A stretch of 64,000 bases of DNA. Source: JAUWQU01 sp964564285 (lineage in GTDB: Bacteria > Planctomycetota > Phycisphaerae > SM23-33). The first letter of the stretch is position 1. Each line of letters starts with the position of its first letter. The notes under the pieces were generated by a model. The model ran no database searches. It was not told the origin of the DNA and saw only the letters and a program-made list of their open reading frames with translations. The position numbers were made by a program, and so were the translations under genes. Shown here piece after piece: positions 51,761 through 61,237 of this stretch. The stretch is taken from contig CAZMBZ010000001.1 of the NCBI GenBank assembly GCA_964564285.1, forward strand, positions 1-64,000. The letters run 5' to 3'.

Positions 51761-53290
51761 ATGCCTATGGGCACTGAGTTTACTCGACGAGGGCTTCTAA
51801 GGGCGGGTATCGGTGCTTTTGCCGGCGTGGCAGCGGCGGGGGCTGGGCCTTTCAGACTGTCGGCCGCGATAGCGGCGGCAGCGAGAACCGGCGGCGCTCG
51901 CGGACCCAATATCGTGCTGATTTTGGCTGACGATCTCGGCTGGTGCGAGCTCGGCAGCTACGGTCAGAAGAAGATCAAGACACCGAACCTCGATCGACTG
52001 GCCCGGCAGGGCATGCGTTTGACGCGCCACTACAGCGGCTCGCCGGTCTGCGCGCCTTCACGCTGCGTGCTGATGACGGGCAAACACCCCGGGCACGCCT
52101 TCATTCGCAATAACAAGGAGGTCAAGCCCGAAGGCCAATACCCCATCCCCGACGGTGAGACTACGATTGCAGAACTGCTCAAGCGGCGCGGCTACACCTG
52201 CGGCGCGTTCGGCAAGTGGGGGCTCGGGCCGGTCGGCTCGACGGGCGACCCGCTCAAGCAGGGCTTCGATCGGTTCTTCGGGTACAACTGCCAGCGTCAC
52301 GCCCATAGTTACTATCCGGCTTACCTGTGGGACAACGACAAGCGCATCGAACTGGACAACAAGCCGCCCGCGCCAGGCCATGGGCAACTGCCCGCATCCG
52401 CTGACTTGAGCGACCCGGCCGCGTACCAGAAATACAAGGGCAATGATTACGCACCGAAGCGCATCGCCGATGAGGTGCTGGCCTTCATCAGCGAGAACCG
52501 CGAGCGGCCCTTTTTCGCTTACTATCCGACGATCATCCCGCACCTGGCCCTTCACGTCCCCGATGATGAACTCAAACCGTACATGGGCCAATGGGAGGAC
52601 AAGCCCTTCGACGGGCGCGGCGGCTACACCCCGCACGCAACGCCGCGCGCCGCCTATGCAGCCATGATCAGCTACCTGGACAAGCAGGTTGGCCGCATAC
52701 TCGCACTGCTGGACAAACTGCACCTCGCGGATAACACCATCGTGGCGTTCTCATCCGACAACGGCGCCACTTACCTGCGCGACGTGGATTACCGGTTCTT
52801 CCAGAGTGTCGGGCCGTTGCGCGGTTTGAAGGGCTCGATCTACGAAGGCGGCTTGCGCGTGCCGGCGATCGTCCGCTGGCCCGGGCGAATCAAGCCCGGC
52901 TCGATCAGTGATCGAATCACCGGCTTCGAAGACTGGATGCCCACGCTGCTTGACCTGATCGGCAAGTCGGGTCACGTTCCCGACTGCGCCGACGGACTGA
53001 GCTTCGCGCCCACGCTGCTCGGTGAATCGCAGAAGCCCCGGCCATTCCTATACCGCGAGTTCTCCGGTTACGGAGGGCAGCAGGCCGTGTGGTTGGGGCC
53101 TTACAAGGCCGTCCGGCAGAAGCTGGGAAAAGGCCGGATCGACACCGAACTCTACAACCTAAGCGACGACATCAGCGAATCGAAGAACGTCGCCGCCGAT
53201 CATCCCGAGATCGTCAAGAAGACCGAGCGGATCATGGCCGCGCAACACGAGTCGTCAAAGCTTTTTCCGATCAAGGTTCTGGATCGCTGA
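51761..53290 (+). CDS. Sulfatase (formylglycine type), copy 1
   Basis: The 509-residue protein starts with a twin-arginine-type signal (TRRGLLRAGIGAFAGVAAAG). NIVLILADDLGWCELG carries the metal-binding Asp57-Asp58. VCAPSRCVLMTGKHPG holds the C-x-P-S-R modification motif with Cys97, expected to become formylglycine, and GKWGLG, FFAYYPTIIPHLALHVPDDE and SSDNGA complete the S1 sulfatase set. It should remove sulfate esters from glycans outside the cytoplasm. No sulfatase-maturing enzyme is in the window. The rhamnosidase gene follows within about 95 bases, suggesting joint action on sulfated rhamnose-containing polysaccharide. AAGGA precedes the ATG. Confidence 0.95.
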   Translation: MPMGTEFTRRGLLRAGIGAFAGVAAAGAGPFRLSAAIAAAARTGGARGPNIVLILADDLGWCELGSYGQKKIKTPNLDRLARQGMRLTRHYSGSPVCAPSRCVLMTGKHPGHAFIRNNKEVKPEGQYPIPDGETTIAELLKRRGYTCGAFGKWGLGPVGSTGDPLKQGFDRFFGYNCQRHAHSYYPAYLWDNDKRIELDNKPPAPGHGQLPASADLSDPAAYQKYKGNDYAPKRIADEVLAFISENRERPFFAYYPTIIPHLALHVPDDELKPYMGQWEDKPFDGRGGYTPHATPRAAYAAMISYLDKQVGRILALLDKLHLADNTIVAFSSDNGATYLRDVDYRFFQSVGPLRGLKGSIYEGGLRVPAIVRWPGRIKPGSISDRITGFEDWMPTLLDLIGKSGHVPDCADGLSFAPTLLGESQKPRPFLYREFSGYGGQQAVWLGPYKAVRQKLGKGRIDTELYNLSDDISESKNVAADHPEIVKKTERIMAAQHESSKLFPIKVLDR

Positions 53291-53384
53291 ATTGCTACTT
53301 GCCGATCACGTGATCGGTTTTGGAATCGGTAGAAAGGCCCACAGTGGTCATCGACTGGAGGCTATCCGGGAAACCCCGATTAGT

Positions 53385-56240
53385 ATGAGCATGAAAACGA
53401 ACTTGATGGTCGAATTCGCCTCGGCACCGGTGGCAATCGGCACTCGAACGCCGCGTTTTTCCTGGGAAGTTCCCTTGTCTGGACGCGGCCGGCGCCAAAC
53501 TGCCTACCAAATCCTTGTGGCCTCCGCGGCCGAACTGCTTGTTCCCGGCCGGGCGGACCTGTGGGACAGCGGCAAGGTCAGCTCTTCGCAGTCCGTGAAC
53601 GTCACTTACGCCGGCGCGGAGTTGCCTGGCAACACGGACTTCTTCTGGAAGGTCCGGGTTTGGGACGAGGCCGACAGTCCGGCCGGTTTCAGCCAGGTTG
53701 AACCCTTCGGCACGGCGTTTTTCGACGAAGCCGACTGGAAGGGGCAATGGATCGGACTGGGCGATCCCGACGAGCCGGTTTGCGACCACGAGGCGTTCGT
53801 GCGGGAACTGGCGGCGACACGGGTGACCAGCGGCAACAGCGCCGACGGTGTGGACTGCGAGCAGTACAAGAAACTGGCGTCGGAAGTTGCGGCCTTGGAG
53901 CCGAACTTGCGTTCGCCGCTGCTGCGGAAGGAGTTCTCCGTCGCCGGCCCGATCAAACGGGCCCGAGCCTTTGTTTGCGGGTTGGGGCTCTACGAGTTGC
54001 GGATCAACGGGGCGAAGGTCGGCGACGACGTGCTGGTGCCGGCTCGGACGGAATTCCGCAAGCGGGCGCTCTACGCCACCCATGACGTGACCTCGAACCT
54101 GCGGGCCGGCGAAAATGCCGTCGGACTGATTCTCGGCAACGGTTGGTTCAACGGGCAGAAGAAGTACTGGAAATGGCAGATGCCCTGGTACGGTTCGCCG
54201 CGGGTCATTGTCCAGATCGTAATCGAACGCGAGGACGGCGTGACGCAGTGCATCGTCACCGATGGGTCCTGGCAGGGGGCTTGGGGACCCATCACGTTCA
54301 ACTGCATTTACGACGGCGAGAACTACGACGCCCGGGCCGAACAGGAAGGCTGGGACGATCCCGGCTTCGACGCTTCAGCGTGGCGGCAGGTCAATGTGGT
54401 TCCCGGCCCCGGCGGTGCGCTCACACCGGCTGCACTCGAAGCGGACAAAGTGGTCGAGACCTTCAGGCCGGTCTCCATGTGGGAGAGCGGACCGGGGGTG
54501 TACGTCTACGACTTCGGACGCAACATGACCGGATGGGTGCGATTGAGAATTGTCGGCGGTGTCTCCGGCGGGACCGTGCAACTGCGGTTCGCCGAGCGGA
54601 TCCATGACAACGGCAAGCTCAACCCCGCAACCGCCGGCGGCGCCCGCCAGGCGGACAACTACACCATGAAGGGCGCTGATGAGGAATTCTACGAGCCTCG
54701 CTTCACCTACCACGGTTTCCAGTACGTGGAGTTGACCGGCTACCCCGGCACGCCGGAACTGGACACGGTGGAAGGCTGCTTCGCCCACGCCGACGTGGGG
54801 CGGATCGGCGACTTCGAGTGCGGCCACGAGTTGATCAACAAGATACACCACTGCACCGTCCAGTCCCAACTCTGCAACATCCAGATGGGCGTCGTCACCG
54901 ACGACACCCAGCGTGCCGAACGCCTGGGCTGGTGCGGCGACATCTGGGCGATGGCGAACGAGTCTTACTACAACCTTTGGATGCCCCGCATCTACGCCAA
55001 GTGGATTGACGACTGCCGCGATCAGCAGGATGAACTGGGGATGATCGGCTTTATCACCCCGCTACCGGTCCCGGACGAAGATCTGGTCTGGAGCGCGGCA
55101 TTCGTGATGGTGCCGTGGATGCAGTATCTGCATTGCGGCGACGTAAGGCTTCTCCAGCAGAGCTACCCGGCCTTGCAGCGGTATATCAGCTATCTCGAAG
55201 CTACCGGGACCAGGGAAATCTCCACGTTTCCGTCGGAGGGCGATTTGGCCAACAAACTGAGGTGGCGGTGCAGCAAGGAAGACCGCTTTCCCGCCGAAGC
55301 CGACCGGGGCTACCTGCAGATTGCCAGGTTCGGCGATCACCTGGCCACCAGTGAGGGCGCGTCGGGATTCGGCAAGAATCAGCCCCTTTCGATCGCGACG
55401 GCCTTCTACTACTTCGATGTCGCCACCATGGCCCGGATCGCCGAGATTCTCGGCAGGGACGCAGACGCGGCGAGATACCACCGGCTGGCCGGGAAGATCA
55501 AGGACGCTTTCAACGAGCGTTTCTTCGACCCCAACTGGGGCTACTACGACGTGGGCTGCCAGAGCGCCCAAGCTTGGCCGCTGTCCTTTGGGATGGTTCC
55601 CGAGGAGCACCGCGAAAGGGTCTCGAACTATCTGTGCAGCAATGTGGACTTCCGTCAGCGGCGACTCACGACCGGGTACGCCGGCACGAAGTGGGCGATC
55701 CACGCCATGGCTCTGGCCGGCCGAAACGACGCCGTCTGGCACCGGGCCATCGCCACGGACTACCCGAGTTGGGGTTACATGCTGCGCGACCCCATCCGGA
55801 CCACCATCACCGAAAACTGGCACGGCGCCGCCTCGCTTTGCCATACCGCATTGGGGGCGGCGATAGACGAATGGTTCTACTGGGGCCTTGCGGGCATCCA
55901 GCCGGACGAAACCGGACCCGGGTACGAGAAGATCATCTTCAAGCCGTACCTGCCCGCGGACCTGCCGTGGGCGAGGGCGTCCCTGCGCACCATGCGGGGC
56001 ACAATCGTCTCGGCCTGGCGCAGGGATGGCGAGACGGCGTTCCTTACCCTCACCATCCCGGCCAACAGCACCGCGACGGTCCATATCCCGGCGGGGGACG
56101 TCGAGCAAATTACCGAGTGCGGCGTCTCATGCACCCAGGCCGAGGGCGTCGTCCTCCTGCGCTCGGAAAACGGCGAGACCGTCTTCGAGGTTGGCTCGGG
56201 AACCTATCGCTTCGCATTCCCGGCACCGAGTGTGGATTAG
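53385..56240 (+). CDS. GH78 alpha-L-rhamnosidase, copy 1
   Basis: The 951-residue product follows the GH78 layout: N-terminal beta domains with FSWEVP, WDSGKVSSSQSVNVTY and FFWKVRVWDEADSP, a rhamnosidase N domain (RARAFVCGLGLYELRINGAK), and the concanavalin-like part (YVYDFGRNMTGWVRLRIVGG). The (alpha/alpha)6 barrel has TDDTQRAERLGWCGDIWAMA, in which Glu512 is the expected general acid, and ITENWHGAASLCHTALGAAI near the end. The enzyme should release terminal alpha-L-rhamnose. No signal peptide is visible from the ATG at 53385; the frame is open to 53292, but that stretch is not signal-like. The best GGAGG is about 23 bases upstream, so the start is uncertain. Confidence 0.92.
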   Translation: MSMKTNLMVEFASAPVAIGTRTPRFSWEVPLSGRGRRQTAYQILVASAAELLVPGRADLWDSGKVSSSQSVNVTYAGAELPGNTDFFWKVRVWDEADSPAGFSQVEPFGTAFFDEADWKGQWIGLGDPDEPVCDHEAFVRELAATRVTSGNSADGVDCEQYKKLASEVAALEPNLRSPLLRKEFSVAGPIKRARAFVCGLGLYELRINGAKVGDDVLVPARTEFRKRALYATHDVTSNLRAGENAVGLILGNGWFNGQKKYWKWQMPWYGSPRVIVQIVIEREDGVTQCIVTDGSWQGAWGPITFNCIYDGENYDARAEQEGWDDPGFDASAWRQVNVVPGPGGALTPAALEADKVVETFRPVSMWESGPGVYVYDFGRNMTGWVRLRIVGGVSGGTVQLRFAERIHDNGKLNPATAGGARQADNYTMKGADEEFYEPRFTYHGFQYVELTGYPGTPELDTVEGCFAHADVGRIGDFECGHELINKIHHCTVQSQLCNIQMGVVTDDTQRAERLGWCGDIWAMANESYYNLWMPRIYAKWIDDCRDQQDELGMIGFITPLPVPDEDLVWSAAFVMVPWMQYLHCGDVRLLQQSYPALQRYISYLEATGTREISTFPSEGDLANKLRWRCSKEDRFPAEADRGYLQIARFGDHLATSEGASGFGKNQPLSIATAFYYFDVATMARIAEILGRDADAARYHRLAGKIKDAFNERFFDPNWGYYDVGCQSAQAWPLSFGMVPEEHRERVSNYLCSNVDFRQRRLTTGYAGTKWAIHAMALAGRNDAVWHRAIATDYPSWGYMLRDPIRTTITENWHGAASLCHTALGAAIDEWFYWGLAGIQPDETGPGYEKIIFKPYLPADLPWARASLRTMRGTIVSAWRRDGETAFLTLTIPANSTATVHIPAGDVEQITECGVSCTQAEGVVLLRSENGETVFEVGSGTYRFAFPAPSVD

Positions 56241-56268
56241 CCCGAAGCCCCATCAGGGCGTGCCAACT

Positions 56269-56427
56269 GGATTTACGGTTCCCGTACGCGAGGTCCGTGC
56301 CTCGGCCGGGGCGGGCTTCCTCTGCCCGCTGCTGGGCACGATGCGCACCATGCCCGGTCTGCCGAGCCGACCGTCTTTCCTGGATATCGACCTCGACGAG
56401 AACGGCCAGGTCGTCGGAATGTTCTGA
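56269..56427 (+). pseudogene. Duplicated 3' end of fhs
   Basis: The last 53 codons of fhs (GFTVPVREVRASAG through to GMF and the stop) are repeated here without a start, in a different frame from the rhamnosidase gene that ends at 56240. A long frame running into it from 55888 overlaps the rhamnosidase gene in another frame and is not a gene. It is a passive by-product of the duplication and carries the leader of sulfatase copy 2 with it. Confidence 0.92.
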
Positions 56428-56489
56428 CCGGCGGAAAACAAGACTCACGCTCAGGAAGCGGAGGTCGCCGAGAGCGAAGGACCTGCAAT

Positions 56490-58019
56490 ATGCCTATGGG
56501 CACTGAGTTTACTCGACGAGGGCTTCTAAGGGCGGGTATCGGTGCTTTTGCCGGCGTGGCAGCGGCGGGGGCTGGGCCTTTCAGACTGTCGGCCGCGATA
56601 GCGGCGGCAGCGAGAACCGGCGGCGCTCGCGGACCCAATATCGTGCTGATTTTGGCTGACGATCTCGGCTGGTGCGAGCTCGGCAGCTACGGTCAGAAGA
56701 AGATCAAGACACCGAACCTCGATCGACTGGCCCGGCAGGGCATGCGTTTGACGCGCCACTACAGCGGCTCGCCGGTCTGCGCGCCTTCACGCTGCGTGCT
56801 GATGACGGGCAAACACCCCGGGCACGCCTTCATTCGCAATAACAAGGAGGTCAAGCCCGAAGGCCAATACCCCATCCCCGACGGTGAGACTACGATTGCA
56901 GAACTGCTCAAGCGGCGCGGCTACACCTGCGGCGCGTTCGGCAAGTGGGGGCTCGGGCCGGTCGGCTCGACGGGCGACCCGCTCAAGCAGGGCTTCGATC
57001 GGTTCTTCGGGTACAACTGCCAGCGTCACGCCCATAGTTACTATCCGGCTTACCTGTGGGACAACGACAAGCGCATCGAACTGGACAACAAGCCGCCCGC
57101 GCCAGGCCATGGGCAACTGCCCGCATCCGCTGACTTGAGCGACCCGGCCGCGTACCAGAAATACAAGGGCAATGATTACGCACCGAAGCGCATCGCCGAT
57201 GAGGTGCTGGCCTTCATCAGCGAGAACCGCGAGCGGCCCTTTTTCGCTTACTATCCGACGATCATCCCGCACCTGGCCCTTCACGTCCCCGATGATGAAC
57301 TCAAACCGTACATGGGCCAATGGGAGGACAAGCCCTTCGACGGGCGCGGCGGCTACACCCCGCACGCAACGCCGCGCGCCGCCTATGCAGCCATGATCAG
57401 CTACCTGGACAAGCAGGTTGGCCGCATACTCGCACTGCTGGACAAACTGCACCTCGCGGATAACACCATCGTGGCGTTCTCATCCGACAACGGCGCCACT
57501 TACCTGCGCGACGTGGATTACCGGTTCTTCCAGAGTGTCGGGCCGTTGCGCGGTTTGAAGGGCTCGATCTACGAAGGCGGCTTGCGCGTGCCGGCGATCG
57601 TCCGCTGGCCCGGGCGAATCAAGCCCGGCTCGATCAGTGATCGAATCACCGGCTTCGAAGACTGGATGCCCACGCTGCTTGACCTGATCGGCAAGTCGGG
57701 TCACGTTCCCGACTGCGCCGACGGACTGAGCTTCGCGCCCACGCTGCTCGGTGAATCGCAGAAGCCCCGGCCATTCCTATACCGCGAGTTCTCCGGTTAC
57801 GGAGGGCAGCAGGCCGTGTGGTTGGGGCCTTACAAGGCCGTCCGGCAGAAGCTGGGAAAAGGCCGGATCGACACCGAACTCTACAACCTAAGCGACGACA
57901 TCAGCGAATCGAAGAACGTCGCCGCCGATCATCCCGAGATCGTCAAGAAGACCGAGCGGATCATGGCCGCGCAACACGAGTCGTCAAAGCTTTTTCCGAT
58001 CAAGGTTCTGGATCGCTGA
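56490..58019 (+). CDS. Sulfatase (formylglycine type), copy 2
   Basis: Identical in protein sequence to copy 1 (509 residues), with the same Tat-type signal, Cys97 formylglycine motif and ribosome binding site, because the 62 bases before the ATG are included in the repeat. It lies behind the fhs tail fragment and 249 bases after rhamnosidase copy 1, so it can only be expressed by read-through or by a promoter inside the repeat. Confidence 0.95.
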   Translation: MPMGTEFTRRGLLRAGIGAFAGVAAAGAGPFRLSAAIAAAARTGGARGPNIVLILADDLGWCELGSYGQKKIKTPNLDRLARQGMRLTRHYSGSPVCAPSRCVLMTGKHPGHAFIRNNKEVKPEGQYPIPDGETTIAELLKRRGYTCGAFGKWGLGPVGSTGDPLKQGFDRFFGYNCQRHAHSYYPAYLWDNDKRIELDNKPPAPGHGQLPASADLSDPAAYQKYKGNDYAPKRIADEVLAFISENRERPFFAYYPTIIPHLALHVPDDELKPYMGQWEDKPFDGRGGYTPHATPRAAYAAMISYLDKQVGRILALLDKLHLADNTIVAFSSDNGATYLRDVDYRFFQSVGPLRGLKGSIYEGGLRVPAIVRWPGRIKPGSISDRITGFEDWMPTLLDLIGKSGHVPDCADGLSFAPTLLGESQKPRPFLYREFSGYGGQQAVWLGPYKAVRQKLGKGRIDTELYNLSDDISESKNVAADHPEIVKKTERIMAAQHESSKLFPIKVLDR

Positions 58020-58113
58020 ATTGCTACTTGCCGATCACGTGATCGGTTTTGGAATCGGTAGAAAGGCCCACAGTGGTCATCGACTGGAGGCTATCCGGGA
58101 AACCCCGATTAGT

Positions 58114-60969
58114 ATGAGCATGAAAACGAACTTGATGGTCGAATTCGCCTCGGCACCGGTGGCAATCGGCACTCGAACGCCGCGTTTTTCCTGGGAAGTT
58201 CCCTTGTCTGGACGCGGCCGGCGCCAAACTGCCTACCAAATCCTTGTGGCCTCCGCGGCCGAACTGCTTGTTCCCGGCCGGGCGGACCTGTGGGACAGCG
58301 GCAAGGTCAGCTCTTCGCAGTCCGTGAACGTCACTTACGCCGGCGCGGAGTTGCCTGGCAACACGGACTTCTTCTGGAAGGTCCGGGTTTGGGACGAGGC
58401 CGACAGTCCGGCCGGTTTCAGCCAGGTTGAACCCTTCGGCACGGCGTTTTTCGACGAAGCCGACTGGAAGGGGCAATGGATCGGACTGGGCGATCCCGAC
58501 GAGCCGGTTTGCGACCACGAGGCGTTCGTGCGGGAACTGGCGGCGACACGGGTGACCAGCGGCAACAGCGCCGACGGTGTGGACTGCGAGCAGTACAAGA
58601 AACTGGCGTCGGAAGTTGCGGCCTTGGAGCCGAACTTGCGTTCGCCGCTGCTGCGGAAGGAGTTCTCCGTCGCCGGCCCGATCAAACGGGCCCGAGCCTT
58701 TGTTTGCGGGTTGGGGCTCTACGAGTTGCGGATCAACGGGGCGAAGGTCGGCGACGACGTGCTGGTGCCGGCTCGGACGGAATTCCGCAAGCGGGCGCTC
58801 TACGCCACCCATGACGTGACCTCGAACCTGCGGGCCGGCGAAAATGCCGTCGGACTGATTCTCGGCAACGGTTGGTTCAACGGGCAGAAGAAGTACTGGA
58901 AATGGCAGATGCCCTGGTACGGTTCGCCGCGGGTCATTGTCCAGATCGTAATCGAACGCGAGGACGGCGTGACGCAGTGCATCGTCACCGATGGGTCCTG
59001 GCAGGGGGCTTGGGGACCCATCACGTTCAACTGCATTTACGACGGCGAGAACTACGACGCCCGGGCCGAACAGGAAGGCTGGGACGATCCCGGCTTCGAC
59101 GCTTCAGCGTGGCGGCAGGTCAATGTGGTTCCCGGCCCCGGCGGTGCGCTCACACCGGCTGCACTCGAAGCGGACAAAGTGGTCGAGACCTTCAGGCCGG
59201 TCTCCATGTGGGAGAGCGGACCGGGGGTGTACGTCTACGACTTCGGACGCAACATGACCGGATGGGTGCGATTGAGAATTGTCGGCGGTGTCTCCGGCGG
59301 GACCGTGCAACTGCGGTTCGCCGAGCGGATCCATGACAACGGCAAGCTCAACCCCGCAACCGCCGGCGGCGCCCGCCAGGCGGACAACTACACCATGAAG
59401 GGCGCTGATGAGGAATTCTACGAGCCTCGCTTCACCTACCACGGTTTCCAGTACGTGGAGTTGACCGGCTACCCCGGCACGCCGGAACTGGACACGGTGG
59501 AAGGCTGCTTCGCCCACGCCGACGTGGGGCGGATCGGCGACTTCGAGTGCGGCCACGAGTTGATCAACAAGATACACCACTGCACCGTCCAGTCCCAACT
59601 CTGCAACATCCAGATGGGCGTCGTCACCGACGACACCCAGCGTGCCGAACGCCTGGGCTGGTGCGGCGACATCTGGGCGATGGCGAACGAGTCTTACTAC
59701 AACCTTTGGATGCCCCGCATCTACGCCAAGTGGATTGACGACTGCCGCGATCAGCAGGATGAACTGGGGATGATCGGCTTTATCACCCCGCTACCGGTCC
59801 CGGACGAAGATCTGGTCTGGAGCGCGGCATTCGTGATGGTGCCGTGGATGCAGTATCTGCATTGCGGCGACGTAAGGCTTCTCCAGCAGAGCTACCCGGC
59901 CTTGCAGCGGTATATCAGCTATCTCGAAGCTACCGGGACCAGGGAAATCTCCACGTTTCCGTCGGAGGGCGATTTGGCCAACAAACTGAGGTGGCGGTGC
60001 AGCAAGGAAGACCGCTTTCCCGCCGAAGCCGACCGGGGCTACCTGCAGATTGCCAGGTTCGGCGATCACCTGGCCACCAGTGAGGGCGCGTCGGGATTCG
60101 GCAAGAATCAGCCCCTTTCGATCGCGACGGCCTTCTACTACTTCGATGTCGCCACCATGGCCCGGATCGCCGAGATTCTCGGCAGGGACGCAGACGCGGC
60201 GAGATACCACCGGCTGGCCGGGAAGATCAAGGACGCTTTCAACGAGCGTTTCTTCGACCCCAACTGGGGCTACTACGACGTGGGCTGCCAGAGCGCCCAA
60301 GCTTGGCCGCTGTCCTTTGGGATGGTTCCCGAGGAGCACCGCGAAAGGGTCTCGAACTATCTGTGCAGCAATGTGGACTTCCGTCAGCGGCGACTCACGA
60401 CCGGGTACGCCGGCACGAAGTGGGCGATCCACGCCATGGCTCTGGCCGGCCGAAACGACGCCGTCTGGCACCGGGCCATCGCCACGGACTACCCGAGTTG
60501 GGGTTACATGCTGCGCGACCCCATCCGGACCACCATCACCGAAAACTGGCACGGCGCCGCCTCGCTTTGCCATACCGCATTGGGGGCGGCGATAGACGAA
60601 TGGTTCTACTGGGGCCTTGCGGGCATCCAGCCGGACGAAACCGGACCCGGGTACGAGAAGATCATCTTCAAGCCGTACCTGCCCGCGGACCTGCCGTGGG
60701 CGAGGGCGTCCCTGCGCACCATGCGGGGCACAATCGTCTCGGCCTGGCGCAGGGATGGCGAGACGGCGTTCCTTACCCTCACCATCCCGGCCAACAGCAC
60801 CGCGACGGTCCATATCCCGGCGGGGGACGTCGAGCAAATTACCGAGTGCGGCGTCTCATGCACCCAGGCCGAGGGCGTCGTCCTCCTGCGCTCGGAAAAC
60901 GGCGAGACCGTCTTCGAGGTTGGCTCGGGAACCTATCGCTTCGCATTTCCGGCACCGAGTGTGGATTAG
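58114..60969 (+). CDS. GH78 alpha-L-rhamnosidase, copy 2
   Basis: Identical in protein sequence to copy 1 (951 residues from the matching ATG), including the ERLGW acid motif. The only base change noticed is silent, TTT for TTC at the codon around 60948. As the last gene of the repeat it keeps the ancestral downstream flank. Confidence 0.92.
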   Translation: MSMKTNLMVEFASAPVAIGTRTPRFSWEVPLSGRGRRQTAYQILVASAAELLVPGRADLWDSGKVSSSQSVNVTYAGAELPGNTDFFWKVRVWDEADSPAGFSQVEPFGTAFFDEADWKGQWIGLGDPDEPVCDHEAFVRELAATRVTSGNSADGVDCEQYKKLASEVAALEPNLRSPLLRKEFSVAGPIKRARAFVCGLGLYELRINGAKVGDDVLVPARTEFRKRALYATHDVTSNLRAGENAVGLILGNGWFNGQKKYWKWQMPWYGSPRVIVQIVIEREDGVTQCIVTDGSWQGAWGPITFNCIYDGENYDARAEQEGWDDPGFDASAWRQVNVVPGPGGALTPAALEADKVVETFRPVSMWESGPGVYVYDFGRNMTGWVRLRIVGGVSGGTVQLRFAERIHDNGKLNPATAGGARQADNYTMKGADEEFYEPRFTYHGFQYVELTGYPGTPELDTVEGCFAHADVGRIGDFECGHELINKIHHCTVQSQLCNIQMGVVTDDTQRAERLGWCGDIWAMANESYYNLWMPRIYAKWIDDCRDQQDELGMIGFITPLPVPDEDLVWSAAFVMVPWMQYLHCGDVRLLQQSYPALQRYISYLEATGTREISTFPSEGDLANKLRWRCSKEDRFPAEADRGYLQIARFGDHLATSEGASGFGKNQPLSIATAFYYFDVATMARIAEILGRDADAARYHRLAGKIKDAFNERFFDPNWGYYDVGCQSAQAWPLSFGMVPEEHRERVSNYLCSNVDFRQRRLTTGYAGTKWAIHAMALAGRNDAVWHRAIATDYPSWGYMLRDPIRTTITENWHGAASLCHTALGAAIDEWFYWGLAGIQPDETGPGYEKIIFKPYLPADLPWARASLRTMRGTIVSAWRRDGETAFLTLTIPANSTATVHIPAGDVEQITECGVSCTQAEGVVLLRSENGETVFEVGSGTYRFAFPAPSVD

Positions 60970-61237
60970 CCCGAAGCCCCGCCAAGGCGTGCGGCGGCAT
61001 CCACGGCACGCCCGGTAGCGCGGGTGCCAAAGGTATGGCGAACAGAGGGTCAGAAGGTCAAAGACCCTCTATCGGCCCAAGAAAAGGTTCATGACCCCTC
61101 GGCTCTCCAACCCGGAGGTCGTGGCGGTAAGCGCAAGTAGGGCAATCCGTCGCCACTGCCGGCAGATAACCGGGATTTCTCGGAACTCTTGCGGGCGAGC
61201 CGCGTCCAAGTCCTGGTACGCAAACAGGAGATGGGCT

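Larger units (their letters stand above)
51540..56251 (+). repeat. 4712-bp direct tandem repeat, copy 1
   Basis: This segment recurs at 56269-60980, offset 4729 bases. It contains the fhs 3' end, the sulfatase gene and the rhamnosidase gene. Translations of both copies are identical in the coding frames and in the other frames compared. The one base difference I found is C at 56219 against T at 60948, silent in the rhamnosidase gene. Bases 56252-56268 form a 17-base junction unique to the middle. Confidence 0.95.
56269..60980 (+). repeat. 4712-bp direct tandem repeat, copy 2
   Basis: Second copy of 51540-56251. Its right border is followed by unique sequence (60981 on) leading to the HEAT-like gene, which is presumably the ancestral right flank. 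Confidence 0.95.

Noticed and set aside
55888..56427. 179-residue frame joining an alternative rhamnosidase frame to the fhs tail
   Set aside because: Its first part is out of frame with the real gene, and its end is the duplicated fhs fragment; it is a chance chimera.
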